DNA of 64,000 bases from Catellatospora vulcania (GTDB taxonomy: Bacteria > Actinomycetota > Actinomycetes > Mycobacteriales > Micromonosporaceae): positions 372,001 through 436,000 of the forward strand of contig NZ_WARX01000001.1 in assembly GCF_009720385.1 (NCBI RefSeq), given 5' to 3'. Shown in pieces: positions 46,332 to 55,419 of this stretch. Every line of letters begins with the position of its first letter. The stretch's first letter is position 1. The translations under genes were made by a program, and so were the position numbers. The notes below the pieces were generated by a model. That model saw nothing but the letters and a program-made list of their open reading frames with translations. It did no database searches and had not been told where the DNA came from.

Positions 46332-48041
46332 TTGACCGCGCCGCAACTGGAGACCGGGCGTAGCGCCAATCTGGGCGCGCCCCCGCCGCTGCCCGAGGGC
46401 GGCCTGCGGATCATCCCGCTGGGCGGGCTGGGGGCCATCGGCCGCAACATGACCGTGTTCGAGTTCGGCGGCAAGCTGCTGATCGTCGACTGCGGCGTGC
46501 TGTTCCCGGACACCGCCGACCAGCCCGGTGTGGATCTGATCCTGCCGGACTTCGCACCGATCCTGGACCGCCTCGGCGACGTCCAGGCCATCGTGCTCAC
46601 GCACGGCCACGAGGACCACATCGGCGCCGTGCCGTACCTGCTGGCCCACAAGAACGACATCCCGCTGGTCGGCTCCCAGTTCACGCTGGCGCTGATCGAG
46701 GCGAAGCTGGCCGAGCGGCGCATCACGCCGTACACGCTGACCGTCGCCGAGGGGCAGCGGGAGCGGCTCGGGCCGTTCGAGCTGGAGTTCTTCGCGGTCA
46801 ACCACTCGATCCCGGACGCGCTGGCGGTCGCCATCCGCACCGAGGCGGGCCTGGTGCTGCACACCGGCGACTTCAAGATGGACCAGCTGCCGCTGGACGG
46901 GCGCATCACCGACCTGGCCGGCTTCGCCCGGCTCGGCATGGAGGGCGTCGACCTGCTGCTGTCGGACTCCACCAACGCGGAGATCCCCGGTTTCGTCTCG
47001 CCGGAGAAGCAGATCGGCCCGGTGCTCAGCTCGATCTTCGGCAAGGCGACCGGGCGCATCATCGTGGCCTCGTTCGCCTCGCACGTGCACCGCGTGCAGC
47101 AGGTGTTCGACGCCGCCGAGGAGCACGGCCGCAAGGTCGCTCTGATCGGCCGGTCCATGGTGCGCAACATGGGCATCGCCCGCGACCTCGGCCTGCTGAA
47201 GGTCAAGGCCGGTCTGATCGTCAACATGGAGGAGGCGGCGAACCTGCCGCCGAATGAGATCGTGCTGATGTCGACCGGTTCGCAGGGCGAGCCGATGAGC
47301 GCGCTGGGCCGGATGGCCACCGGCGACCACCGCCACATCATGGTCGGCCCGAACGACACCGTGGTACTGGCGAGCTCGCTGGTCCCCGGCAACGAGACCA
47401 GCGTGTACCGGGTGATCAACCAGCTGGCCCGGCTCGGCGCGAACGTCATCCACAAGGAGGTGGCCAAGGTGCACGTCAGCGGCCACGCTCCCGCGGGCGA
47501 GCTGCTCTACCTGCTCAACGTGGTGAAGCCGAGCAACCTGATGCCGGTGCACGGCGAGTGGCGGCACCTGCGCGCGCACGCGCAGCTCGGTGTCGACTCC
47601 GGGGTGGACCCGGCGCGGGTGGTGCTGTGCGAGGACGGCGACGTCGTCGACCTCGTCGAGGGCCACGCGAAGCTGGTCGGCCACGTGAAGAGCCGGTACG
47701 TCTATGTGGACGGTCTGGCCATCGGCGACGTCGGCGAGAGCCTGCTCACCGAGCGCCGGGTGCTGGGCGACGGCGGCTTCATCGCGGTCACCGTGGTGGT
47801 CGACTCGGTCACCGGCAAGGTGGTCGGTGGCCCGCTGCTGTCGGCGAAGGGCTTCTCCGAGGACCCGACCGCCTTCGACCCCGCGCTCCCGCTGGTCACC
47901 GAGGCCCTGGACCGCGCGGCGCTGGACGGGGTCACCGACTCCCACCAGCTCCAGCAGATCGTCCGCCGGGTCGTCGGCCGCTGGGTCAACGAGGCCTACC
48001 GCCGCCGTCCCATGATCGTCCCCAACGTCCTGGAAGTCTGA
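46332..48041 (+). CDS. rnj: Ribonuclease J
   Basis: Metallo-beta-lactamase/beta-CASP nuclease (5'-3' exo- and endoribonuclease) in mRNA decay and rRNA maturation. The 569-residue protein has the zinc motif T-H-G-H-E-D-H-I-G (about 90-98), H-S-I-P-D-A, the motif T-G-D-F-K-M-D, the beta-CASP domain with S-T-G-S-Q-G-E-P, and the C-terminal S-G-H-A element and domain. TTG 46332 is the only start in frame with a proper site (AAGGAG, 9-nt spacing). An overlapping out-of-frame ATG at 46325 opens only a 12-codon frame. Confidence 0.96.
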   Translation: MTAPQLETGRSANLGAPPPLPEGGLRIIPLGGLGAIGRNMTVFEFGGKLLIVDCGVLFPDTADQPGVDLILPDFAPILDRLGDVQAIVLTHGHEDHIGAVPYLLAHKNDIPLVGSQFTLALIEAKLAERRITPYTLTVAEGQRERLGPFELEFFAVNHSIPDALAVAIRTEAGLVLHTGDFKMDQLPLDGRITDLAGFARLGMEGVDLLLSDSTNAEIPGFVSPEKQIGPVLSSIFGKATGRIIVASFASHVHRVQQVFDAAEEHGRKVALIGRSMVRNMGIARDLGLLKVKAGLIVNMEEAANLPPNEIVLMSTGSQGEPMSALGRMATGDHRHIMVGPNDTVVLASSLVPGNETSVYRVINQLARLGANVIHKEVAKVHVSGHAPAGELLYLLNVVKPSNLMPVHGEWRHLRAHAQLGVDSGVDPARVVLCEDGDVVDLVEGHAKLVGHVKSRYVYVDGLAIGDVGESLLTERRVLGDGGFIAVTVVVDSVTGKVVGGPLLSAKGFSEDPTAFDPALPLVTEALDRAALDGVTDSHQLQQIVRRVVGRWVNEAYRRRPMIVPNVLEV

Positions 48042-48074
48042 CCCCGACAGTCCGCCGTGGATCCCCCCTCCGCG

Positions 48075-48133
48075 TTGATCATGAAGTTATGGCAGCGACA
48101 CGCCGTCGAACCGTTCCATAAGTTCATGATCAA
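48075..48133. repeat. Palindromic intergenic element, family C copy 3 (59 bp)
   Basis: TTGATCATGAAGTTATGG ... CCATAAGTTCATGATCAA. The flanks CCCTCCGCG and CGCGGAGGG are also complementary, so the full palindrome is 77 bp. The ftsK -10 starts 11 bp after the core. Confidence 0.9.
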
Positions 48134-48156
48134 CGCGGAGGGACTACGGTGTGGAC

Positions 48157-50646
48157 ATGGCGGGCCGTAGTTCCTCATCGAGCCGTCGTCGAGCTGCCAC
48201 GCCGACGAAGGCGACGGCCGCGCGTACCCGACAGACCGGGCGCGCGCCCGCCCGTCGTGCGCCGGCCCGGCGGCCTGCCGCGCGCCGCCGGACCCGCGCG
48301 ACGGTCAACCCGGCGGCGCTGCTCGGCCGGCTGCTCGGCGGCATCTGGATGGCGATCGCGCACGGCCTCGGCTGGATGTTGCGTGCCGTCGGCACCCAGG
48401 CGGGCAAGGCCCGCGATCTGGACCCCGAGCACCGCCGTGACGGACTCGGCCTGCTGCTGATCGCCCTGGCCATCCTGTTCGGCGTCGCCATCTGGGGCTC
48501 CGGCCAGGGTGGCGGCGGCACGTTCGGCATCTGGCTGGGCGACACCACCCGCTTCTTCATCGGCGCCACCGCCGCCGCGCTGCCACTGCTGCTGGTGGTC
48601 AGCGGGATCCGGGCGATGCGCTCCGAACCGGACCCCGCCCAGCGGGGCCGTGGCATCGTCGGCTGGACGGCGCTCACCGTCGCGGCGACCGCGCTGCTGC
48701 ACATCGCCCGTGCGCCGGTCGACGTGATTCAGCTCGAACAGGCCGGGGGCCTGCTCGGCAAGTTCATCGGCGGCGGGCTCGGCAACGTGCTGTCGAACTT
48801 CGTGGCAGTGCTCCTCTTCCTCCTCCTGCTCACCTTCGGCGTATTGGTTATCACGGCGACCCCGGTGAACAAGATCCCGGAGCGGCTGGCGGGCCTGCGG
48901 GACAGCTTCCTGGGCGTGGCCACGCCGGAGCGCTCCGAAGAGGACGCCGAGGACGCCGAGGACATCCCCGCGCCGCGCCGCCGCAAGCGGCTCACCCCGC
49001 CCGCGGCGTTCAGCCCGCCGGACCCCGACGACGACTTCGACGCCGAGGAGCTGGAGCGGCTCGCCGCGCAGGAGACGGTCGCCATCGACCGCACGCCCCG
49101 CCGCCGCAAGCCGGAGCCGCCGCAGCACACCCCGCCGCCCACCAAGACCGAGCAGCTGTTGCTGCCCAGCCTCGGCGGCGACTACACGCTGCCGCCCGCC
49201 AACCTGCTCAAGGCCGGCGAGGTCGCCAAGACCCGGTCCAAGGCCAACGACGAGGTCATCGCCGCGCTGGCGCACGTGTTCGACCAGTTCGACGTGGACG
49301 CCGCGGTCACCGGGTTCACCCGCGGGCCGACGGTCACCCGGTACGAGGTCGAGCTGGGGCTCGGTGTGAAGGTGGAGCGCATCACCGCGCTGTCGCGCAA
49401 CATCGCGTACGCGGTGAAGAGCCCCGACGTGCGCATCCTCAGCCCCATCCCGGGCAAGAGCGCGGTCGGCGTGGAGATCCCCAACACCGACCGGGAGGAC
49501 GTCGCCCTCGGCGACGTGCTGCGCTCCCGGGTGGCCACCTCCGAGACGCACCCGATGGTGGTGGCGCTCGGCAAGGACATCGAGGGCGGCTACGTGGTGG
49601 CCAACCTGGCCAAGATGCCGCACATCCTGATCGCGGGCGCGACCGGCGCGGGCAAGTCGTCCTGCCTCAACTCGCTGCTGGTGTCGATCCTGGCCCGCGC
49701 CACACCCGACCAGGTGCGGCTGCTGCTGATCGACCCCAAGCGCGTCGAGATGACCAACTACGAGGGCATCCCGCACCTGGTCACCCCGATCGTGACGAAC
49801 CCGAAAAAGGCCGCGGACGCGCTGGAGTGGGTCGTCCGCGAGATGGACATGCGCTACGACGACCTCGCGGCCGCCGGGGTGCGCCACATCGACGACTACA
49901 ACCGCAAGCTGCGGGCCGGGCAGATCAAGCCGCCGCCGGGCTCGGAACGCGTGCTCAAGCCGTACCCGTACCTGCTGGTGGTCGTCGACGAGCTGGCCGA
50001 CCTGATGATGGTCGCGCCGCGCGACGTCGAGGACTCGATCGTGCGGATCACCCAGCTGGCCCGCGCGGCCGGCATCCACCTGGTGCTGGCCACCCAGCGT
50101 CCCTCGGTGGACGTGGTGACCGGTCTGATCAAGGCGAACGTGCCGTCCCGGCTGGCGTTCGCGACCAGCTCGCTGGCCGACTCCCGGGTCATCCTGGACC
50201 AGCCCGGCGCGGAGAAGCTGATCGGCCGCGGCGATGCGCTGTTCCTGCCCATGGGCGCCAGCAAGCCGCAGCGCATCCAGGGCTCCTGGGTCAGCGAGAA
50301 CGAGATGAACGACATCGTCGCGTTCTGCAAGCGCCAGCGCGAGCCGGAGTTCCGCCCCGAGGTGGTGGCCCCGGTGCAGGACACCAAGAAGAAGGTCGAC
50401 GAGGAGATCGGCGACGACCTGACCCTGCTCATCCAGGCGATCGAGCTGGTCGTGGTGTCCCAGCTCGGCTCCACCAGCATGCTCCAGCGCAAGCTGCGCG
50501 TCGGCTTCGCCAAGGCGGGCCGCCTGATGGACCTGATGGAGACCCGCGGCATCGTCGGCCCGTCCGAAGGCTCCAAGGCCCGCGAGGTCCTGGTCAAGCC
50601 GGACGAGCTCGCCGAGGTCCTCGCCTCCCTCGGCGTCGACGACTGA
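48157..50646 (+). CDS. ftsK: DNA translocase FtsK/SpoIIIE
   Basis: ATP-driven DNA pump that clears chromosomes from the division septum and aids XerCD dimer resolution. The 829-residue protein has a basic Arg/Ala tail (about 1-55), four spans (about 95-235), an acidic and Pro-rich linker, the alpha/beta RecA-like motor with Walker A G-A-T-G-A-G-K-S-S (about 495-503) and V-V-V-D-E-L-A-D-L Walker B. The C-terminal winged-helix gamma domain (about 755-829) reads KOPS-type sequences. TACGGT (48145-48150) ends 6 nt before ATG 48157 (leaderless); GTG 48151 abuts the -10 and is unlikely. Confidence 0.96.
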   Translation: MAGRSSSSSRRRAATPTKATAARTRQTGRAPARRAPARRPAARRRTRATVNPAALLGRLLGGIWMAIAHGLGWMLRAVGTQAGKARDLDPEHRRDGLGLLLIALAILFGVAIWGSGQGGGGTFGIWLGDTTRFFIGATAAALPLLLVVSGIRAMRSEPDPAQRGRGIVGWTALTVAATALLHIARAPVDVIQLEQAGGLLGKFIGGGLGNVLSNFVAVLLFLLLLTFGVLVITATPVNKIPERLAGLRDSFLGVATPERSEEDAEDAEDIPAPRRRKRLTPPAAFSPPDPDDDFDAEELERLAAQETVAIDRTPRRRKPEPPQHTPPPTKTEQLLLPSLGGDYTLPPANLLKAGEVAKTRSKANDEVIAALAHVFDQFDVDAAVTGFTRGPTVTRYEVELGLGVKVERITALSRNIAYAVKSPDVRILSPIPGKSAVGVEIPNTDREDVALGDVLRSRVATSETHPMVVALGKDIEGGYVVANLAKMPHILIAGATGAGKSSCLNSLLVSILARATPDQVRLLLIDPKRVEMTNYEGIPHLVTPIVTNPKKAADALEWVVREMDMRYDDLAAAGVRHIDDYNRKLRAGQIKPPPGSERVLKPYPYLLVVVDELADLMMVAPRDVEDSIVRITQLARAAGIHLVLATQRPSVDVVTGLIKANVPSRLAFATSSLADSRVILDQPGAEKLIGRGDALFLPMGASKPQRIQGSWVSENEMNDIVAFCKRQREPEFRPEVVAPVQDTKKKVDEEIGDDLTLLIQAIELVVVSQLGSTSMLQRKLRVGFAKAGRLMDLMETRGIVGPSEGSKAREVLVKPDELAEVLASLGVDD

Positions 50647-50657
50647 CCCCCACCCTG

Positions 50658-50716
50658 TTGATCATGAACTTATGGCACGGCTCGACGGCGTGTCGCTGCC
50701 ACAAGTTCATGATCAA
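50658..50716. repeat. Palindromic intergenic element, family C copy 4 (59 bp, inverted)
   Basis: TTGATCATGAACTTATGGC ... CCACAAGTTCATGATCAA with centre CTCGACGGCGTGTCG, the reverse complement of the centre in copies 2, 3 and 5. It lies at the convergent end of ftsK. Confidence 0.9.
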
Positions 50717-50737
50717 CACGACTGGGCGCGGGGCCGG

Positions 50738-51001
50738 TCAGGCTGACGGGGTGGCCTGCGGCGTGTGGCGAGTGCGCAGGATGGAGACCAGGGCTATGGC
50801 GCTGACGGCGGACCAGACGCCCTCCAGGAGGAGGAAGCCCCAGTCCTGGCTGGTCCAGGCGAGCCAGGCCAGCACGCCGGCGCCGAGGGTGTTCGCGGTC
50901 AGATAGCCGATCGAGCGGGGCGTGGTCCAGCCGAGCTGGCCCGCCACGTACCCGGCGAGCACGGTCAGCGCGCCGATGATCTGCAGCACGTCGTGGTTCA
51001 T
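50738..51001 (-). CDS. Small membrane protein, CBU_0592 family
   Basis: An 87-residue protein with three spans (about 5-22, 31-49 and 57-74). The pattern D-V-L-Q-I-I-G-A-L ... Y-L-T-A-N-T-L-G-A-G-V-L-A ... Q-D-W-G-F-L-L-L-E-G-V-W-S-A-V-S matches the small CBU_0592-type membrane proteins as I recall them. Function is unknown. ATG 51001 is in the expected position for the first span. Monocistronic, flanked by a family C and a family A palindrome. Confidence 0.8.
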   Translation of the reverse strand: MNHDVLQIIGALTVLAGYVAGQLGWTTPRSIGYLTANTLGAGVLAWLAWTSQDWGFLLLEGVWSAVSAIALVSILRTRHTPQATPSA

Positions 51002-51104
51002 GATCGTGTGTTCTGCGCGCCGTCTTGTCGTTCCGGGTACGGCGAGCGGTCGTCCGGGGCAGGCGCCGAAGGGCGCGGCCGCCGCCAAGGCTAGCTCGAT
51101 CGAG

Positions 51105-51156
51105 TTAAGAAGGGCACCTTTTACTACGGATAACGATAAGAAGGTGCCCTTCCTTA
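51105..51156. repeat. Palindromic intergenic element, family A copy 6
   Basis: TTAAGAAGGGCACCTT and AAGGTGCCCTTCCTTA arms flank the centre TTACTACGGATAACGATAAG. It lies between divergent genes (CBU_0592-type and rimO). Confidence 0.85.
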
Positions 51157-51205
51157 CATGGAAGGCAGTAGGTGGGATGTCGGGTCGGCCCGGTAGCCTG
51201 GTCGG

Positions 51206-52723
51206 GTGCCAGTAAACTCCCCGTCTTTCCATGATCTTCCTGTGCCCGAGAGTGGGCGGCGGGTCGCGCTGCTGACCCTGGGCTGCGCCCGCAACGAGGT
51301 CGACTCGGAGGAGCTGGCCGCCCGCCTGGCAGCCGACGGCTGGCAGGTCAGCACCGACGGCGAGGGCGCGGACGTGGTCCTCGTCAACACCTGCGGCTTC
51401 GTGGAGAAGGCCAAGCAGGACTCGATCGACACGCTGCTGGCCGCCGCCGACACCGGCGCCAAGGTCGTGGCCGCGGGCTGCATGGCCGAGCGGTACGGCA
51501 ACGAGCTGGCCAAGAGCCTGCCCGAAGCCGACGCGGTGCTCGGCTTCGACGACTATCCGTCGATCTCCGCCGCGCTCGGCTCGGTGCTGCGCGGCGAGGC
51601 GCACGACGCGCACACCCCGCGCGACCGCCGCGAGCTGCTGCCGATCGCCCCGGCCAAGCGCCGCGAGACCGGTGTGATCGTGCCCGGCCACGCGGCCTTC
51701 ACCAACGACGAGCACACCCCGGCGCACCTGCGGCCCGTGCTGCGGCACCGGCTCGACAGCAGCCCGGTGGCCTCGCTGAAGCTGGCCAGCGGCTGCGACC
51801 GCCGGTGCTCGTTCTGCGCCATCCCGGCGTTCCGCGGCTCGTTCGTCAGCCGCACCCCGGACGAGCTGCTGGCCGAGGCCGAGTGGCTGGCCGGCACGGG
51901 CGTGCGCGAGCTGGTGCTGGTCAGCGAGAACTCGACGTCGTACGGCAAGGACCTGGGCGACCCGCGGGCGCTGGAGAAGCTGCTGCCGCAGCTCGCCGCG
52001 ATCCGGGGCCTGGTCCGGGTGCGGGTGAGCTACCTGCAGCCCGCCGAGACCCGGCCCGGCCTGGTCGAGGCGATCGCCACCACCCCCGGCGTCGCGCCGT
52101 ACTTCGACCTGTCGTTCCAGCACTCGTCCGAGCCGGTGCTGCGCCGCATGCGCCGGTTCGGTTCCACGGAGCGCTTCCTGGAGCTGCTGGACAGCGCCCG
52201 CAAGCTGGCCCCGGAGGCGGGCGCGCGGAGCAACTTCATCGTCGGCTTCCCGGGTGAGACCCGCGCCGACTACGAGGAGCTGGTGCGTTTCGTCAGCGAG
52301 GCGCGGCTCGACGCGATCGGCGTGTTCGACTACAGCGACGAGGACGGCACCGAGGCCGCGACCATGGACGGCAAGGTCGGCGCGAAGACGATCCGCAGCC
52401 GGTACGACAAGATGCTGAGCCTGGTCGAGGAGCTGTGCGGCCAGCGGGCCGAGGAGCGCCTGGGCAGCTTCGTGGACGTGCTCGTCGACACCGTCGACGA
52501 CAACGGCGTCGAGGGGCGGGCTGCGCACCAGGCGCCGGAGGTGGACGGCTCGACCATGCTGGTCGCCGGGGCCGACGGGGTCGACCTGGGCGCGCTGCAC
52601 CCCGGTGACCTGGTCCGGGCCCGGGTGACCGGGACCGAGGGGGTCGACCTGGTGGCCGTGCCCGTGGAAATGCTCGACGCGGCTCCCGCCGGTCGCCCCG
52701 CGCTGGCCGTGGTGGCTGGTTAG
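51206..52723 (+). CDS. rimO: Ribosomal protein S12 methylthiotransferase
   Basis: Radical-SAM enzyme that adds a methylthio group to the conserved S12 Asp. The 505-residue protein has the N-terminal UPF0004 domain ([21 protein letters not shown]) with its own cluster Cys residues, the radical-[11 protein letters not shown] (about 197-204), and a C-terminal TRAM domain. An insertion of about 40 residues between the first two domains is typical of actinobacteria. TAGCCT (51194-51199) ends 6 nt before GTG 51206 (leaderless). Confidence 0.95.
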   Translation: MPVNSPSFHDLPVPESGRRVALLTLGCARNEVDSEELAARLAADGWQVSTDGEGADVVLVNTCGFVEKAKQDSIDTLLAAADTGAKVVAAGCMAERYGNELAKSLPEADAVLGFDDYPSISAALGSVLRGEAHDAHTPRDRRELLPIAPAKRRETGVIVPGHAAFTNDEHTPAHLRPVLRHRLDSSPVASLKLASGCDRRCSFCAIPAFRGSFVSRTPDELLAEAEWLAGTGVRELVLVSENSTSYGKDLGDPRALEKLLPQLAAIRGLVRVRVSYLQPAETRPGLVEAIATTPGVAPYFDLSFQHSSEPVLRRMRRFGSTERFLELLDSARKLAPEAGARSNFIVGFPGETRADYEELVRFVSEARLDAIGVFDYSDEDGTEAATMDGKVGAKTIRSRYDKMLSLVEELCGQRAEERLGSFVDVLVDTVDDNGVEGRAAHQAPEVDGSTMLVAGADGVDLGALHPGDLVRARVTGTEGVDLVAVPVEMLDAAPAGRPALAVVAG

Positions 52724-52733
52724 CGTGTCTGCC

Positions 52734-53318
52734 GTGCAGGAACGTTCACGCCGGGTGCCACCGCTGCTCAACGCCGCCAACGTCCTCACGGTCGTGCGCA
52801 TCGTGCTGGTGCCGGTCTTCGTGGCACTGGTGATCGTTTCTGGGATGACCGACAACCGCTGGCGGATCGCGGCCGCGATCACGTTCGGCATCGCGTCGTT
52901 CACCGACTACGTCGACGGCTGGATCGCCCGCCGCTTCGAGCTGGTCACCTCGTTCGGCAAGGTCGCCGACCCGATCGCGGACAAGGCCCTGACCGGGTCC
53001 GCGCTGGTCCTGCTGAGCTGGTACGACCTGCTGCCCTGGTGGGTCACCCTGGTGATCCTGGTCCGCGAGTGGGGCATCACGCTGCTGCGCTTCTGGGTCA
53101 TCCGGTACGGCGTGATCGCGGCCAGCCGCGGCGGCAAGCTCAAGACCGTGCTCCAGATCGCGGCGATCGCCTGGTACCTGTGGCCGTTCCCGGCCCCCTG
53201 GTCGGCGGTCGGCCCGTGGCTCATGGGAGCGGCGCTGCTGGTGACCGTGGTGACCGGCGTCGACTATGTGATCGCGGCGATCCGCCTGCGCCGCGGCGCG
53301 CCCCGACCGATCTCGTGA
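52734..53318 (+). CDS. pgsA: CDP-alcohol phosphatidyltransferase (PgsA type)
   Basis: Membrane enzyme transferring a phosphatidyl group from CDP-diacylglycerol, probably to glycerol-3-phosphate. The 194-residue protein has the family motif D-Y-V-D-G-W-I-A-R-R ... G-K-V-A-D-P-I-A-D-K (about 58-85; D-x2-D-G-x2-A-R-x8-G-x3-D-x3-D) and about six spans. GTG 52734 is chosen because TAGCGT (52721-52726), which includes the rimO stop, ends 7 nt upstream. GTG 52725 would start inside that -10. In mycobacteria the same position holds pgsA3 next to clgR. Confidence 0.94.
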   Translation: MQERSRRVPPLLNAANVLTVVRIVLVPVFVALVIVSGMTDNRWRIAAAITFGIASFTDYVDGWIARRFELVTSFGKVADPIADKALTGSALVLLSWYDLLPWWVTLVILVREWGITLLRFWVIRYGVIAASRGGKLKTVLQIAAIAWYLWPFPAPWSAVGPWLMGAALLVTVVTGVDYVIAAIRLRRGAPRPIS

Positions 53319-54232
53319 TCGAGGCGTACCTGGGCCTGCTCGGGGTGCCCCGACGGGCGCCCTCGGCGGCGTACCTGCGCGAGCTGCACCGGGCGCACGT
53401 GGCCCGGGTGGCGTACACCAACGCGGAGATCATGCTGGGCAGGCCGGGCACGGTCACGGCCGACGAGGCGCTGCGCCGGATCACGGCCGGGCTCGGCGGT
53501 TACTGCTTCCACCTGAACGCGGCCTTCAGCGAGCTGCTGCGGGCGCTGGGCTTCACCGTCACCCTGCACCGCGGCTACGTGATCGCGGCCCTCGACGAGG
53601 TGGACCCGGCGCTGAACCACCTGGCCCTGCTGGTGCACGACCTGCCGGACCCGGCGAACCCGGGCGGGGGGTGGCTGGCCGACGCCGGACTCGGCGACGC
53701 GCTGTTCGAGCCGCTGCCGCTGGTCGACGGGGAGCACGTGCAGGGTCCCTTCGGGTACACCCTGGCAGCCTCGCCCCGCCCGGAGGGCGGCTGGCGGCTC
53801 CACCACGACCCGGCGGGGTCCTTCGCGGCCTGCGACATCGTCGCCGCGCCGGCCGTGCTCGGCGACTTCGCCGGGGCGCACGAGCGCCTGTCGACCTCGG
53901 CCGATTCGCCGTTCACCCGGCTGCTCACGGCCCAGCGGCGGACCGCCGGCGGGGTGGAGATCCTGCGCGGCTGCCTGCTGCTGACCATCGACGCCGCCGG
54001 GCGTCGCGAGGAGCACCTGGCGACCCGCGAGCGCTGGCGGGAGGTGCTCGCCGGGCTCTTCGGCCTGACCGGCGACGACCTCGACGAGCTTTGGCCCGGC
54101 GCGATGGCCGCACATGAGGAGTGGACGGCACGGCGGCTCGCCGAGCGGCAGGCCGCGGACGCCCCGCCTGCCGGCGACCTGCTGCCGGCGGCACGCCGCC
54201 CGGCCGAGCCGGCTCCGCTGGCCGCGGGATGA
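53315..54232 (+). CDS. Arylamine N-acetyltransferase
   Basis: Acetyl-CoA-dependent transferase of the NAT family, 305 residues. The Cys-His-Asp triad is in place: G-G-Y-C-F-H-L-N (Cys about 64), N-H-L-A-L-L (His about 103) and W-L-A-D-A-G-L-G (Asp about 124). The C-terminal Ala/Pro-rich 30 residues are extra. GTG 53315 overlaps the pgsA stop by 4 nt and its own stop overlaps the cinA ATG, so pgsA-nat-cinA is one translationally coupled operon. Substrate could be an arylamine or an antibiotic-pathway intermediate. Confidence 0.9.
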   Translation: MIEAYLGLLGVPRRAPSAAYLRELHRAHVARVAYTNAEIMLGRPGTVTADEALRRITAGLGGYCFHLNAAFSELLRALGFTVTLHRGYVIAALDEVDPALNHLALLVHDLPDPANPGGGWLADAGLGDALFEPLPLVDGEHVQGPFGYTLAASPRPEGGWRLHHDPAGSFAACDIVAAPAVLGDFAGAHERLSTSADSPFTRLLTAQRRTAGGVEILRGCLLLTIDAAGRREEHLATRERWREVLAGLFGLTGDDLDELWPGAMAAHEEWTARRLAERQAADAPPAGDLLPAARRPAEPAPLAAG

Positions 54233-54702
54233 CCGAGGTCGAGGACCTGGTCGGCAGGCTGGTCGCGCGGCGGCAGACCGTAGCGGCGGCGGAGTCGCTG
54301 ACCGGCGGGCTGCTCACCGCGACCCTGGTCACCGTGCCGGGGGTGAGCCGGGTGCTGCGGGGTGGCCTGGTGGTCTACGCCACCGATCTCAAGCACAGCC
54401 TGGCCGGGGTCGACGCCGCGCTGCTGGCCGAGCGGGGTCCGGTCGATCCGGACGTGGCGCTGGCGCTGGCCCGGGGGGCGCGCGAGCGCTGCGGCGCGGA
54501 CTGGGGCCTGTCCACCACGGGGGTGGCCGGACCGGGTCCGCAGGACGGGAAACCCGCGGGAACCGTGTACGTCGCGCTGGCCGGGCCGGACGGCCAGGCA
54601 GACGTCCGTGAGCTGCACGTCGACGGGGACCGCCAGCAGGTGCGGGACACCGCCGTGGCGGCTGTGCTGGGCCTGCTCCGCGCCGCCGTGATCGATTCGT
54701 GA
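54229..54702 (+). CDS. CinA C-terminal domain / nicotinamide-nucleotide amidohydrolase (PncC)
   Basis: Stand-alone CinA C-terminal domain of 157 residues that deamidates NMN to NaMN. Motifs A-A-E-S-L-T-G-G-L-L-T-A (about 20-31), L-V-V-Y-A-T-D-L-K, and G-V-A-G-P-G-P-Q-D-G-K-P-A-G-T-V (about 99-114) are canonical. The pgsA-cinA-clgR order is conserved in actinobacteria. The start ATG overlaps the nat stop. Confidence 0.93.
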   Translation: MTEVEDLVGRLVARRQTVAAAESLTGGLLTATLVTVPGVSRVLRGGLVVYATDLKHSLAGVDAALLAERGPVDPDVALALARGARERCGADWGLSTTGVAGPGPQDGKPAGTVYVALAGPDGQADVRELHVDGDRQQVRDTAVAAVLGLLRAAVIDS

Positions 54703-54844
54703 GACGTGATCTCCTCGTGACCTGTGCGAGGTTTGGCAGAACTGTCGTACTGTGTATCAAAGTGGCGTCGGCCGCCGAGTGAGTTCGGGATCCGCCCCCG
54801 GCGGGGCGGGGTGTCGAACTGGCATGAAGAGAGTACGGTTCTTC

Positions 54845-54872
54845 TCAGCCGTCGGTGACAACCGGCGGCTGA
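54845..54872. promoter_or_regulatory. Inverted repeat upstream of clgR
   Basis: TCAGCCGTCGG and CCGGCGGCTGA (11-bp arms, one mismatch) with a 6-nt spacer, ending 53 bp before the clgR ATG. It is a candidate operator or leader hairpin. It does not show the CGC-N5-GCG core expected for ClgR itself. Confidence 0.45.
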
Positions 54873-54925
54873 CGGCATATCAGCCGACCAGCGTCGTGAC
54901 GGGGAACAGTCCAGGGGGTGCGAAC

Positions 54926-55369
54926 ATGGTGCTTCTGCGTCGAGTGATCGGTGATGCCCTCCGTGCCCGCCGGCAGGGACAGCACCGCACCCTGCGTGAG
55001 GTCTCCACCGCTGCCAACGTGAGTCTCGGATACCTGTCCGAGATCGAGCGTGGGCAGAAGGAGGCGTCCAGCGAGCTGCTGACCTCGATCTGCGACGCCC
55101 TCGGCGCGCGGCTGTCCGAGGTCCTGCGCGAGGTCAGCGACACCATGGCCGTCGCCGAACAGGTCAACGGCGTGCTCACGCCGCTGCCGCGCGGTGACCA
55201 GCAGGTGGCGGAGATCACGCACCGGCCGCGGACCGAGGTGGCCACCGACGGCCAGGTCTCGGTCACGGTCCGGCGGGACAATCCGCTGCGTACCACGCTG
55301 CGGACCACCCGCAACATGCGTCCGGGCAACGCCGGCAACGCGCGCGGCCGCGAGGTCGTCGGCGTCTGA
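54926..55369 (+). CDS. clgR: XRE-family regulator, ClgR-like
   Basis: Activator of clp protease and stress genes in actinobacteria. The 147-residue protein starts at ATG 54926 after AGGGGGTG. The HTH (about 11-66) contains [32 protein letters not shown], the strongly conserved ClgR recognition region. The C-terminus ends R-G-R-E-V-V-G-V; in Streptomyces the last residues of ClgR form a Clp degradation tag, so this end may do the same (inference). Its position after cinA matches mycobacterial clgR. Confidence 0.93.
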   Translation: MVLLRRVIGDALRARRQGQHRTLREVSTAANVSLGYLSEIERGQKEASSELLTSICDALGARLSEVLREVSDTMAVAEQVNGVLTPLPRGDQQVAEITHRPRTEVATDGQVSVTVRRDNPLRTTLRTTRNMRPGNAGNARGREVVGV

Positions 55370-55419
55370 GGACGCTCCACCGGCTCGTGGGCACGCGATG
55401 AGCGTGCCGCCTGCCGCAG

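Noticed and set aside
46325-46363. ATG 46325 as the start of rnj or of a real small gene
   Set aside because: It is out of frame with RNase J, only 2 nt from the Shine-Dalgarno, and ends after 12 codons. TTG 46332 fits the site and the family N-terminus.
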